Of a stretch of 16,218 bases of DNA, positions 5,752-12,501 are shown piece by piece. The notes below the pieces were generated by a model. The model did not search any database. It had not been told where the DNA came from and saw only the letters and a list, made by a program, of their open reading frames with translations. Numbering within the stretch: the first letter of the stretch is position 1; the number at the start of each line of letters is the position of its first letter. Location: NCBI GenBank assembly GCA_900770725.1, contig CAAGLL010000061.1:1-16218 (forward strand). Direction: 5' to 3'. Position numbers and translations under genes: made by a program. Source of the stretch: an uncultured Succinivibrio sp. (GTDB taxonomy: Bacteria > Pseudomonadota > Gammaproteobacteria > Enterobacterales > Succinivibrionaceae).

Positions 5752-6917
5752 GCTTCAACTTCGACGAGGCCCCCGCGCGCCGCGGCAGCGGCTCGCTCAA
5801 GTGGGATCTGCCTTCGCATGAGGGCGTGATCCCGCTCTGGGTCGCCGACATGGACTTCAAGGCCGCCCCATGCGTCATGGAGGCGTTAAGGCGCCGCGTG
5901 GATCACGGGGTGTTCGGCTACGAGCTGGTGCCTGAAAAGTGGTACAAGGCGGTCGCCTCATGGCTTGGCGCCTCCGAGGGGCTTGACGCCGACGAGTCCT
6001 GGCTCATCCCGGTCCCGGGCGCCGTGCCCGCGCTCTCGGCCGCGCTCAAGGCCATGACGCTGCCTGGCGATCAGGTCATCACCGCGACCCCGGCCTACAA
6101 CTGCTTCTTCTCGTCCATAAGGAACACCGGATGCGAGCTCTCCGCAAGCCCGCTTGGGTGGAGCGGCGAGCGCTGGGAGGCCGACTTCCAGGATCTTGAG
6201 GAGCGCGCAAAGAACCCGCGCGCCCGCATATTGCTCATCTGCAACCCCCACAACCCCACAGGCAGGCTGTGGTCGAGGGACGAGCTCTTGAGGATGGGCA
6301 GGATCGCGCTTGAGCACGGACTCTACGTGATCTCAGATGAGATCCACTGCGACATCAGGCCAGCGGGCAGCGCCTTCACGCCATTCGCGTCGCTGGGCAA
6401 GGAGTTCGCCTCCATCAGCGTGACGCTCAACGCCCCCTCGAAGGCCTTCAACCTCGCCGGGTGCCAGAACGCCTACATGGTGGTGCCCGATCCCTCTTTG
6501 CGCGAGCGCTGCGACCGCGCCGTCAACATCAACGAGGTGTGCGACGTGAACCCCTTCGGGGTGGCCGCGGCGATCGCAGCCTACACCGAAGGCAGGCCCT
6601 GGCTTGACGAGCTCAATGCCTACTTAAGGGACAATTTGGAGGCCGCCGCGGCTTTCATCCGCGAGCGCCTGCCCAAGGCGCGCTTTGCGATCCCCGAGGC
6701 AGGCTACCTCATGTGGCTTGACCTGAACGGCTACTGCCATGACTCGGATGCCCTGGACAGCGCACTGCTGGGGCGCGGCGTCATGCTAAGCCGCGGCACC
6801 GAGTACGGCGCGCAATGGGAAGGCTTCATGCGCCTTAACACCGCCTGCCCGAGATCCCTGCTCATGAAGGGGCTTGAGCGCCTGGAACAAGGCGTAGCAG
6901 ACGCGGCAAGGGCCTGA
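5748..6917 (+). CDS. patB: MalY/PatB family PLP-dependent C-S lyase (cystathionine beta-lyase type)
   Basis: This is a fold-type I pyridoxal-phosphate enzyme of 389 residues. MalY/PatB enzymes cleave cystathionine or cysteine conjugates to give a thiol, ammonia and pyruvate. The N-terminal KWDLPSHEGVIPLWVADMDFKAAPCVMEAL (about 18-47) is the MalY signature. The cofactor residues are present: NPHNPTG (166-172), SDEIHCDI (196-203) with the Asp that holds the pyridine nitrogen, Lys232 in APSKAFNLAGCQNAY as the Schiff-base lysine, and a C-terminal MRLNTACPRS with the carboxylate-binding Arg. ATG 5748 overlaps the upstream stop by four bases, giving strict coupling with DUF3737. Some family members (Escherichia MalY) also act as regulators. 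The exact substrate, and hence the symbol, is uncertain. Confidence 0.88.
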   Translation: MSFNFDEAPARRGSGSLKWDLPSHEGVIPLWVADMDFKAAPCVMEALRRRVDHGVFGYELVPEKWYKAVASWLGASEGLDADESWLIPVPGAVPALSAALKAMTLPGDQVITATPAYNCFFSSIRNTGCELSASPLGWSGERWEADFQDLEERAKNPRARILLICNPHNPTGRLWSRDELLRMGRIALEHGLYVISDEIHCDIRPAGSAFTPFASLGKEFASISVTLNAPSKAFNLAGCQNAYMVVPDPSLRERCDRAVNINEVCDVNPFGVAAAIAAYTEGRPWLDELNAYLRDNLEAAAAFIRERLPKARFAIPEAGYLMWLDLNGYCHDSDALDSALLGRGVMLSRGTEYGAQWEGFMRLNTACPRSLLMKGLERLEQGVADAARA

Positions 6918-6925
6918 TGGACAGC

Positions 6926-6956
6926 CCGCGCCTTGCATTCCGCACGCAAGGCGCGG
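6926..6956. terminator. Hairpin between convergent patB and the AAA/PD-(D/E)XK gene
   Basis: CCGCGCCTTGC (6926-6936) and GCAAGGCGCGG (6946-6956) form a perfect 11-base-pair stem with a 9-base loop. It begins 9 bases past the patB stop and ends 9 bases before the stop of the leftward gene. There is no T-run on either side, so it may stabilise the 3' ends or work with Rho. Confidence 0.55.
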
Positions 6957-6965
6957 CAACAAATG

Positions 6966-8696
6966 TCAGACTTCCTCGACCGCCACGGCCTTGGATCCTG
7001 AAAAGACCAAGGCGTAAGACTTAAGGCTCCTGATACCTTTGAACCTAGGCCCATTCCTGTAACGCCGAACCTGCTCCACAGCCAGAGCCAATTCCCTGCC
7101 GACGGCTGCGTCGCTGGCCTTCGTTTTGGATATGTACTTGAACTCAAGCAAAACATCCGGGCCTGATGCCTTATTCTTCAAATAAAGATCCGCTCGACCG
7201 TTATTGCCTGCGTCGGCCTCAAGAAAAGCTTGGCTGACATTGCTGGAATACTGCTTTGCGAGAAAATAAAACACCAATTGCAATGCTCGCTCATTAAATC
7301 CTGAGAAAGCATTTGATGGTATTTCCGCTATGTATTCCTCAGCTGTCGCCACAAGTCCTGATATATCGCCATTTTCCAGCTTTCCGGCTATTGTGTTTGC
7401 TTTGTCATCAGAGGGCGCCCTGAAATTTTGCTTCATTACCGCTTCTATGAAAGTCTGGTAGGTGATCTCATTGGGGCACCTATAAGACGTGAAGTTTTTA
7501 GAAGAGTCAAAAGTCAAATATCCAAGATAGAACAGCATCCAGATTGTTTTGTCATAATCCATGAAATCATTTTCATTGAGGTTCAGGTCTCCTGGCTTGC
7601 CAGACGTGATGTTCTGGCGATTGAAAATGAAATCGATTATCCTTTTCTTGCTCCCATCCTCTGAAAGCTCCAGCATCCCGCGGATCCTGTTCATATCGTC
7701 GGAAGTATTGCCAGGCATTGTTTCAGGAACCTTGCCAAACCTGATGACATCTAACAAGAAACCCAGACTCATGTTGGGGTTGAAGACTTTTACAGGTTTT
7801 GCCGGGCTGAAAACATACCCGTCATAGTATGTTTCCATCATATCCATCAAATCGTTTTTTCTCACTGACGTGACCTTCGAGAAATCAACCGTCTGATCGA
7901 TCACTTCAAACAGTTCCTCGTGCGTGAATCCAGCCATCGGGGCAAACTCTGGAAATGAGCTGATGTTAGTGGCGATATTGAACCCTGATGTAAGAGAATC
8001 GAGAGAAACCGCTGAAACCCCAGTAATGAAACATTTGGCAATCGGCGCATCTTCTGCACCCATGTATGATTTGAGCGTTGTATAGAAGCGCTTGATTATT
8101 CCTTCATTGTTTCTTGCCGTTGAAGTGATTTTTCTGAATGCTTCCTTGTCATAAGCCAGGATTTCATTTGCAAATTGGTCATACTCGTCGATGATAACAA
8201 GCAGTTTTTCTCCTTTTTTTGCTTTCACTAGGAAGTTAGTAAGAAATTGCTGAAGGAGTTCCGCGGGCGACGAGTAGAGACTTGCGTCAAGTTCCTCCCT
8301 TGGCATTTCCAAATCAGGATATTTTACTGAAAATACAGCGAAAGCCTTTGAGAGGACTCCGACCATACTTTGGCTTATTTCATTGAAAACCGGATTGACT
8401 AATGAAAAATCCAGCATCAGGCAGCAATACGAACTCGCCTCAGGAGTCTTGTGCGGGTAAATCCAAGTCCCCTCGAAATTAGACTCAAAATTTCCTGCCT
8501 CGTTGACGTCGTAATAGTTATCCAGCAGTTTTGTAAACAGCGTCTTTCCGAAACGGCGCGGACGAAGAAACACCGGGGCAAGGATTTCACTTTCTTCCAG
8601 AATCGAAATGAACTTGGTCTTGTCAACATAGAGGAGGTTCTTTTTTTTGGCCAGAGGCAGCGAGATATTGCCAACGACTATCTTCTTAAATGCCAT
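6966..8696 (-). CDS. AAA-ATPase-like / PD-(D/E)XK nuclease-like protein (DUF1703 type)
   Basis: This 576-residue protein has the two-domain layout known as AAA-ATPase_like followed by a PD-(D/E)XK domain, found in many copies in gut bacteria and of unknown function. It opens MAFKKIVVGNISLPLAKKKNLLYVDKTKFI, the usual family start with YVDKT. The degenerate P-loop RPRRFGKT is at 45-52 and the Walker B-like LLVIIDEYD at 165-173. Near the C-terminus GRADLYL (Asp503) and VLLEFKY (Glu518, Lys520) form the D...ExK nuclease core. I chose ATG 8696 because AGGA lies seven bases upstream; an ATG six codons earlier (8714) is the alternative. Its base composition is clearly more AT-rich and its codon use more relaxed than those of its neighbours, a sign of horizontal transfer. 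It stands alone, convergent with patB. Confidence 0.88.
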   Translation of the reverse strand: MAFKKIVVGNISLPLAKKKNLLYVDKTKFISILEESEILAPVFLRPRRFGKTLFTKLLDNYYDVNEAGNFESNFEGTWIYPHKTPEASSYCCLMLDFSLVNPVFNEISQSMVGVLSKAFAVFSVKYPDLEMPREELDASLYSSPAELLQQFLTNFLVKAKKGEKLLVIIDEYDQFANEILAYDKEAFRKITSTARNNEGIIKRFYTTLKSYMGAEDAPIAKCFITGVSAVSLDSLTSGFNIATNISSFPEFAPMAGFTHEELFEVIDQTVDFSKVTSVRKNDLMDMMETYYDGYVFSPAKPVKVFNPNMSLGFLLDVIRFGKVPETMPGNTSDDMNRIRGMLELSEDGSKKRIIDFIFNRQNITSGKPGDLNLNENDFMDYDKTIWMLFYLGYLTFDSSKNFTSYRCPNEITYQTFIEAVMKQNFRAPSDDKANTIAGKLENGDISGLVATAEEYIAEIPSNAFSGFNERALQLVFYFLAKQYSSNVSQAFLEADAGNNGRADLYLKNKASGPDVLLEFKYISKTKASDAAVGRELALAVEQVRRYRNGPRFKGIRSLKSYALVFSGSKAVAVEEV

Positions 8697-8783
8697 GAGT
8701 TGATCCTGTCCCATTAGTTAATGAATTTCATCGTCAAACAGCTACTTGCTTTCAAATTACAAGCTGTCATCCTCTCGTGTACC

Positions 8784-8812
8784 ATTGTATCTTGGCACCG
8801 TGGTTGTGAAAA
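8784..8812 (-). promoter_or_regulatory. Possible promoter of the AAA/PD-(D/E)XK gene
   Basis: On the minus strand TTTTCA (8812-8807) and TACAAT (8789-8784) are 17 bases apart. They lie in the 249-base AT-rich gap (8697-8945) upstream of the gene and predict a leader of about 80 bases. The match to consensus is moderate. The rest of this gap shows no gene or clear repeat. Confidence 0.35.
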
Positions 8813-8945
8813 TAACGGCGCCTGAATCTGGCATCTGGCGATCGCAATTGGAGTGGATTGGGACATCGCGGACTTTGACTGGTACGTCAAGGCAATCTGG
8901 CAGAGGCGCTCTGCCTTTTGCCGCATCGGGAATACGCGACAGCTG

Positions 8946-9494
8946 TCAGGCAGCTTGTGCCGCCTTGGCCTTCTGTTCAGGCGCCTGCTGGCTCGCGTCC
9001 TGATCCTTGCCATTGCCGAGCATCGCGCGGCTCTGCTCGGTCTCGCTGACCATGCCCGAGCCGTCGCCGCCGTTGTGCAGCGGCACGCGCGCCGGGGCCT
9101 TGGAGTCTTTCATGAGTTCGAACTTCTCGCGCAAAAGCGGGCTTAGCGAGGAGTAGACGTCAGGGGCGAGGGCGCGCTCGCGGTCGCACAGCGGCTCCTG
9201 CCTTGCGCATAGAAGCAGGCCCAGCGCCTGCTGCCCGCCCTGGCTCAATGCATCCGACAGCTCGCCAGCGCGCTCGAAGTCGCCTTCCTCGGCGTAGCAG
9301 GGCTGCTTGGGCGGCAGCCCGAAGCGCACGCGCAGATCCTCCTTCTGGGAGGCGGGCCTTATGGGATCTGAGAACTGGGGGGCGTCGCAGACGTCGTCGG
9401 AGAGCATCGCAAGCAGCAGTGAAAACTCAGCGCGGCTGCCTGAGTTCACGGCGTGGTTGAGCGAGGAGCCAAGCTGCAGCTCGTCCACCAGCAT
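8946..9494 (-). CDS. Conserved gammaproteobacterial protein resembling the VC2046/SO_2500 family
   Basis: The N-terminus MLVDELQLGSSLNHAVNSGSRAEFSLLLAMLSDDVCDAPQF (1-41) resembles, from memory, the start of the VC2046/SO_2500 family, a gammaproteobacterial group without established function. The rest of the 182-residue protein is less typical: a Gln/Ala-rich middle, RERALAPDVYSSLSPLLREKFELM (105-128), and a low-complexity tail QQAPEQKAKAAQAA. There is no signal peptide or membrane segment. The frame is open to GTG 9533; I chose ATG 9494 because family similarity starts there, although neither start has a well-placed Shine-Dalgarno sequence (GAAGGAAAG is 12 or more bases upstream). It diverges from the 165-residue gene at 9648. 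An alternative is simply a lineage-specific protein. Confidence 0.6.
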   Translation of the reverse strand: MLVDELQLGSSLNHAVNSGSRAEFSLLLAMLSDDVCDAPQFSDPIRPASQKEDLRVRFGLPPKQPCYAEEGDFERAGELSDALSQGGQQALGLLLCARQEPLCDRERALAPDVYSSLSPLLREKFELMKDSKAPARVPLHNGGDGSGMVSETEQSRAMLGNGKDQDASQQAPEQKAKAAQAA

Positions 9495-9617
9495 CACGTC
9501 GCGAAGCTTTCCTTCAAGCACAAGGCCCTCCACCGGGGATGGACAGGATGCCTCCCCTTGCTTTCTTAACGGATGGACGAGGGCTTCCTTTAGCCCGGCA
9601 ACGCTGCGGTGCTTTGC

Positions 9618-9626
9618 TGATATGAT
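9618..9626 (+). promoter_or_regulatory. Extended -10 promoter of the 165-aa gene
   Basis: TGA followed by TATGAT (9621-9626) fits an extended -10 element, 22 bases before the ATG at 9648. The -35 position (around 9598) is poor. Transcription would start near 9633, leaving a very short leader that just contains AGGAGG (9637-9642). Confidence 0.4.
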
Positions 9627-9647
9627 CCAAAAGGTCAGGAGGTTGCA

Positions 9648-10145
9648 ATGAGCACCAGCGCCAGCGTGATCATCAGGGAGGACGACCGCCTCCCCATAGT
9701 GCTGTACCGCCCGCTCGACGGCGGGATAGCCGAGTACTCAGAGAAGTACGGCCGCGTCGCGGGTCTGGGGATGGATCTCTGCAACCTCGTCAGCCGCTGC
9801 TCCCAGAAGAAGCTCCCTGCAAGCGCCGAGACTGCGGCCAACGAGATCCTCCTGCTCGCCGACGGCCCCTGCCGCGTCACCGACTGCATCCACGAGGACA
9901 TCGAGATGCTCTACACGCTGGAGATCAAGGCCGATCCGAAGACCTCGCTCAAGCTCTGCTCGCTCAACGGCTACGCCGTCGAGCTGTGGAACTTCGCGCG
10001 CGATCCGCTCGCATCGGTGTGGAAGCCCATGGCCTGGCTCGGCTCCAAGGTGCCGAGCACCTACTACACCCACCGCTACTACGTCCGCGAGATGGGCTCC
10101 ATCGTGAAGAAGGCGCTTTCAGCAGCGCGCACGCCCGGGGCTTGA
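9648..10145 (+). CDS. Unrecognised 165-residue protein
   Basis: I do not recognise this family. The start is secure: AGGAGG (9637-9642) five bases before ATG 9648, with an extended -10 just upstream. The product begins MSTSASVIIREDDRLPIVLYRPL and looks soluble, with no signal peptide or membrane span. It has five cysteines (45, 51, 75, 80, 104) and an aromatic, basic C-terminal third with AVELWNF, SVWKPMAWLGSKVPSTYYTHRYYVREMG and a helical end IVKKALSAA. Codon use matches the GC-rich neighbours, so it looks native. Its stop lies only four bases from the stop of the convergent RelA/SpoT-domain gene, so read-through from either would be antisense to the other. Confidence 0.8.
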   Translation: MSTSASVIIREDDRLPIVLYRPLDGGIAEYSEKYGRVAGLGMDLCNLVSRCSQKKLPASAETAANEILLLADGPCRVTDCIHEDIEMLYTLEIKADPKTSLKLCSLNGYAVELWNFARDPLASVWKPMAWLGSKVPSTYYTHRYYVREMGSIVKKALSAARTPGA

Positions 10146-10149
10146 GCGC

Positions 10150-11202
10150 TCATCGCCTGGCTGGCCGCGCGCCTTGCCTGACGATTCTCCTGATGCGCCG
10201 CGTGAAGGCGGAGGCGTCGAGGAAGTAGTTGGGGTAGGCCTTCCTGATCTCCTTGAGATCCCCTGACGAAATGAGGACGGCCGCCTTTCCAGAGTCGTCC
10301 ATGAACCTGCGCTCAAGCGCGGCATAGAGCACCCCGGCAAGTGGAAGCTGTGCCTTAATGAAGGGCGTGAGGCAGAGCCTCCTTGCGCCAGTGTCCAGGA
10401 GCATCACCCGCCATCCGCGAATATTCCTGCACGGTTCCTCAACGTGCCCTGACGCTATCGCCTGTCCCTCGAGCCTTGCGAGAAGGCCTGAGGACTGCTC
10501 GAGCCTGGCAAGCGCGGCCGCGAGATCCTCTCGCGCCATGCCCTCGGCGTACGAAGGCAGGGGCGCCTTCTCCTCAAGCGCAAAGAGCGCACTTGATAGC
10601 GCGAAGAAGCGCCTCGCATCCTCATCGCCGCCGCCTGACTTGAGCGATGAGCCGCTTATGAAATCCATCGCCTCGACCGCCGTGGCCCACGAGTGCTCAA
10701 GCCGCGTCCTGATCTGAAGCTCGACGGCCAGGCCGTCGAGTTCCGGGTGCGCGATGCTTCTGATCCTGAAGATCTGGTGGATGCCCCGGTAACCGTCACT
10801 CTTCGGATGGCTTATGTAGTCGTGAGGATCGGGCAGATCGTGGCGGCACCTCCCCTGCAGCAGGGCATCCTCAAGCCGGTGCGCTTCTTCAACGCTCCCT
10901 ACGATGACGCGGATCCCGCCGATGTCCTGCATGCGGTCCAAGCACATGCCGTCAAAGCGCCTGAGCTTGAGTGCGATGGACGGGAGGCGCTTTAGGCGCA
11001 TCGCGGTAAGCGCGTCCCCGATCCCCAGGGCATGAAGCCTCCTCGTCAAAATGGCGCGCGCCAGCTCAAGGGGATAGGCATGGGCTAGGCGCCACCTGGA
11101 GACGGCATCGAGCGCTTCATCGCCAAAATCCCCGTCGCGCATGGCCTCGCCGGCCCTGCGCACTGCCTTCCGCCCGGGCACATCTGAAAGGATCAGCTTC
11201 AT
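10150..11202 (-). CDS. Stand-alone RelA/SpoT-domain nucleotide pyrophosphokinase (small alarmone synthetase-like)
   Basis: RelA/SpoT domains transfer pyrophosphate from ATP to GDP/GTP to make (p)ppGpp; some stand-alone members instead modify adenosine nucleotides or tRNA as toxins. The synthetase core is intact: RLKRLPSIALKLRR (69-82, ATP-binding basic motif), MQDIGGIRVIV (91-101, catalytic Asp93), HPKSDGYRGIHQIF (132-145, G-loop Tyr138) and AVELQIRTRLEHSWATAVE (159-177, Glu161). There is no HD hydrolase domain and no TGS or ACT domain. At 350 residues it is longer than RelP or RelQ (about 200-260). It carries a C-terminal part of about 150 residues with GWRVMLLDTGARRLCLTPF and KAYPNYFLDASAF (321-333), the ending seen in a larger RelA/SpoT-domain subfamily. 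ATG 11202 has AGGG seven bases upstream; an in-frame TTG at 11244 is less likely. It lies downstream of asd on the same strand, behind two hairpins. Confidence 0.87.
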   Translation of the reverse strand: MKLILSDVPGRKAVRRAGEAMRDGDFGDEALDAVSRWRLAHAYPLELARAILTRRLHALGIGDALTAMRLKRLPSIALKLRRFDGMCLDRMQDIGGIRVIVGSVEEAHRLEDALLQGRCRHDLPDPHDYISHPKSDGYRGIHQIFRIRSIAHPELDGLAVELQIRTRLEHSWATAVEAMDFISGSSLKSGGGDEDARRFFALSSALFALEEKAPLPSYAEGMAREDLAAALARLEQSSGLLARLEGQAIASGHVEEPCRNIRGWRVMLLDTGARRLCLTPFIKAQLPLAGVLYAALERRFMDDSGKAAVLISSGDLKEIRKAYPNYFLDASAFTRRIRRIVRQGARPARR

Positions 11203-11248
11203 CTCAAATCCCTGCTTTCTTGAAAACGCCTGCCGCAGTGACAATGAA

Positions 11249-11313
11249 GGCGGGTGCGCACAAGCGCATCCGCCCTCGCCGCCTTGCCTTCATGGCAGGG
11301 GAGATCCCCTGCC
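11249..11313 (-). terminator. Two tandem hairpins between asd and the synthetase gene
   Basis: The hairpin nearer to asd pairs GGCAGGGG (11294-11301) with CCCCTGCC (11306-11313), 8 pairs with a four-base loop, starting 5 bases after the asd stop. The second pairs GGCGGGTGCGC (11249-11259) with GCGCATCCGCC (11264-11274), 11 pairs including one wobble. On the minus strand this second hairpin is followed by TTCATTG rather than a true T-run. They probably terminate or attenuate asd transcription before the synthetase gene. Confidence 0.5.
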
Positions 11314-11318
11314 TCAGG

Positions 11319-12431
11319 TCACTCGGCTATCTGGCGCAGCATGCAGCGCAGCGGCTCGGCCGCGCCCCAGAGCAGCTGATCGCCGACGGTGAAGCCCGAG
11401 AGATACTCGTCGCCGAAGTTCAGCTTGCGCAGCCTGCCGATGGGCACGAAGAGCGATCCCGAGACCTTGGCGGGGGTGAGCTCGCGCAGAGTGACGTCCT
11501 TGTGGTTCTCGATGACGCGCACCCAGGGGTTGTCGGCCTTGATGACCTCGTGGATGTCGGAGATCTCCATGTGCTTCCTGAGCTTGATGGTCAGCGCCTG
11601 GCTGTGGCAGCGCATCGAGCTGATGCGCACGCAGTTGCCGTCGATAGGCAGCGTGCCAGGGGCGTAGCCTAGGATCTTGTTGGCCTCGGCCTGGCCCTTC
11701 CACTCCTCGCGGCTCTGGCCGTTCTCAAGCTCCTTGTCGATCCAGGGGAGGACGGAGCCTGCCAGCGGCGCCCCGAAGTTCTCGGTGGGGAACTCGGGGG
11801 AGTTCATCTTGGCGCGGACCTTGCGCTCGATGTCGAGGATCGAGCTTGCAGGATCGGCAAGCTCGGAGGCGACGCAGTCGTGCAGCGCGCCCATCTGGAG
11901 CAACAGCTCGCGCATGTTCTTGGCGCCGGCGCCCGAGGCTGCCTGGTAGGTCTGGGTGGAGATCCACTCGACGTTGCCGGTCTTGATGAGGCCGTCGAGC
12001 GCAATGAGCAGCAGGCTCACGGTGCAGTTGCCGCCGATGAAGGACTTGATGCCGTCGTTCAGGGCCCTGGCGATGACGTCGCGGTTGACCGGATCGAGGA
12101 TGATCCGGGTCTCCTCCTCCATGCGCAGCGTCGAGGCCGCGTCGATCCAGTAGCCCTTCCAGCCGCTCTTGCGAAGCTCTGGGTAGATCTTCTTGGAGTA
12201 GTCGCCGCCCTGGGTCGTGATGATGACGTCCATCGCGCGCAGCGCCTCGAGGCTGTACGCGTCCTGCAGCGTTCCGGTATCCTGCCCCTCGACTTCCGGG
12301 GCTTTCTGCCCGGCCTGCGAGGTCGAGAAGAAAGTCGCCTTGGCCAGCTTGAAGTCGTGCTCCTGCTTCATCCTGTCCATGAGCACCGATCCGACCATGC
12401 CGCGCCAGCCGACCATACCGAGATTGAGCAT
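11319..12431 (-). CDS. asd: Aspartate-semialdehyde dehydrogenase
   Basis: Asd reduces aspartyl-4-phosphate with NADPH to aspartate semialdehyde, the branch point to diaminopimelate/lysine, threonine and methionine, and so to the cell wall. The 370-residue protein is of the Escherichia type (367 residues). It has the NADP-binding LGMVGWRGMVGSVL (4-17), the nucleophile Cys136 in FIGGNCTVSLLL, TYQAASGAGAKNMREL (161-175), and RISSMRCHSQALTIKL (269-284) with substrate Arg269 and general-base His276. ATG 12431 has GAGGT five bases upstream; the frame opens four codons earlier without a better site. It is 70 bases downstream of the membrane-protein gene on the same strand, with a possible terminator between them. 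I see no lysine riboswitch in that gap, which is too short for one. Confidence 0.97.
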   Translation of the reverse strand: MLNLGMVGWRGMVGSVLMDRMKQEHDFKLAKATFFSTSQAGQKAPEVEGQDTGTLQDAYSLEALRAMDVIITTQGGDYSKKIYPELRKSGWKGYWIDAASTLRMEEETRIILDPVNRDVIARALNDGIKSFIGGNCTVSLLLIALDGLIKTGNVEWISTQTYQAASGAGAKNMRELLLQMGALHDCVASELADPASSILDIERKVRAKMNSPEFPTENFGAPLAGSVLPWIDKELENGQSREEWKGQAEANKILGYAPGTLPIDGNCVRISSMRCHSQALTIKLRKHMEISDIHEVIKADNPWVRVIENHKDVTLRELTPAKVSGSLFVPIGRLRKLNFGDEYLSGFTVGDQLLWGAAEPLRCMLRQIAE

Positions 12432-12448
12432 CTTGCACCTCACAAGTG

Positions 12449-12483
12449 AAAAAAATGCGGACCGTCCACTCCGGGCCGGCCCG
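12449..12483 (-). terminator. Possible terminator or attenuator between the membrane-protein gene and asd
   Basis: On the minus strand CGGGCC (12483-12478) can pair with GGTCCG (12463-12458), one wobble included, followed two bases later by a seven-base T run (12455-12449). The loop is 14 bases and a competing CGGG/CCCG hairpin exists, so efficiency is uncertain. The T run ends only 17 bases before the asd ATG, so asd would need a promoter inside the upstream gene or read-through. Confidence 0.4.
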
Positions 12484-12501
12484 TCTGCCGGGATCCCGCG
12501 A

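Noticed and set aside
8792..8807. Second sigma-54-like site on the plus strand, TTGGCACCGTGGTTGT
   Set aside because: The -12 element is GT rather than GC, and no plus-strand gene lies downstream; it is probably chance.
11880..12449. Long plus-strand open frame (189 codons) opposite asd
   Set aside because: Its codon pattern is the mirror of the GC-rich asd frame, it has no ribosome site, and asd is unmistakable.
12432..12501. Lysine riboswitch upstream of asd
   Set aside because: The gap is only 70 bases, too short for the lysine riboswitch; only a simple hairpin with a T-run is visible.
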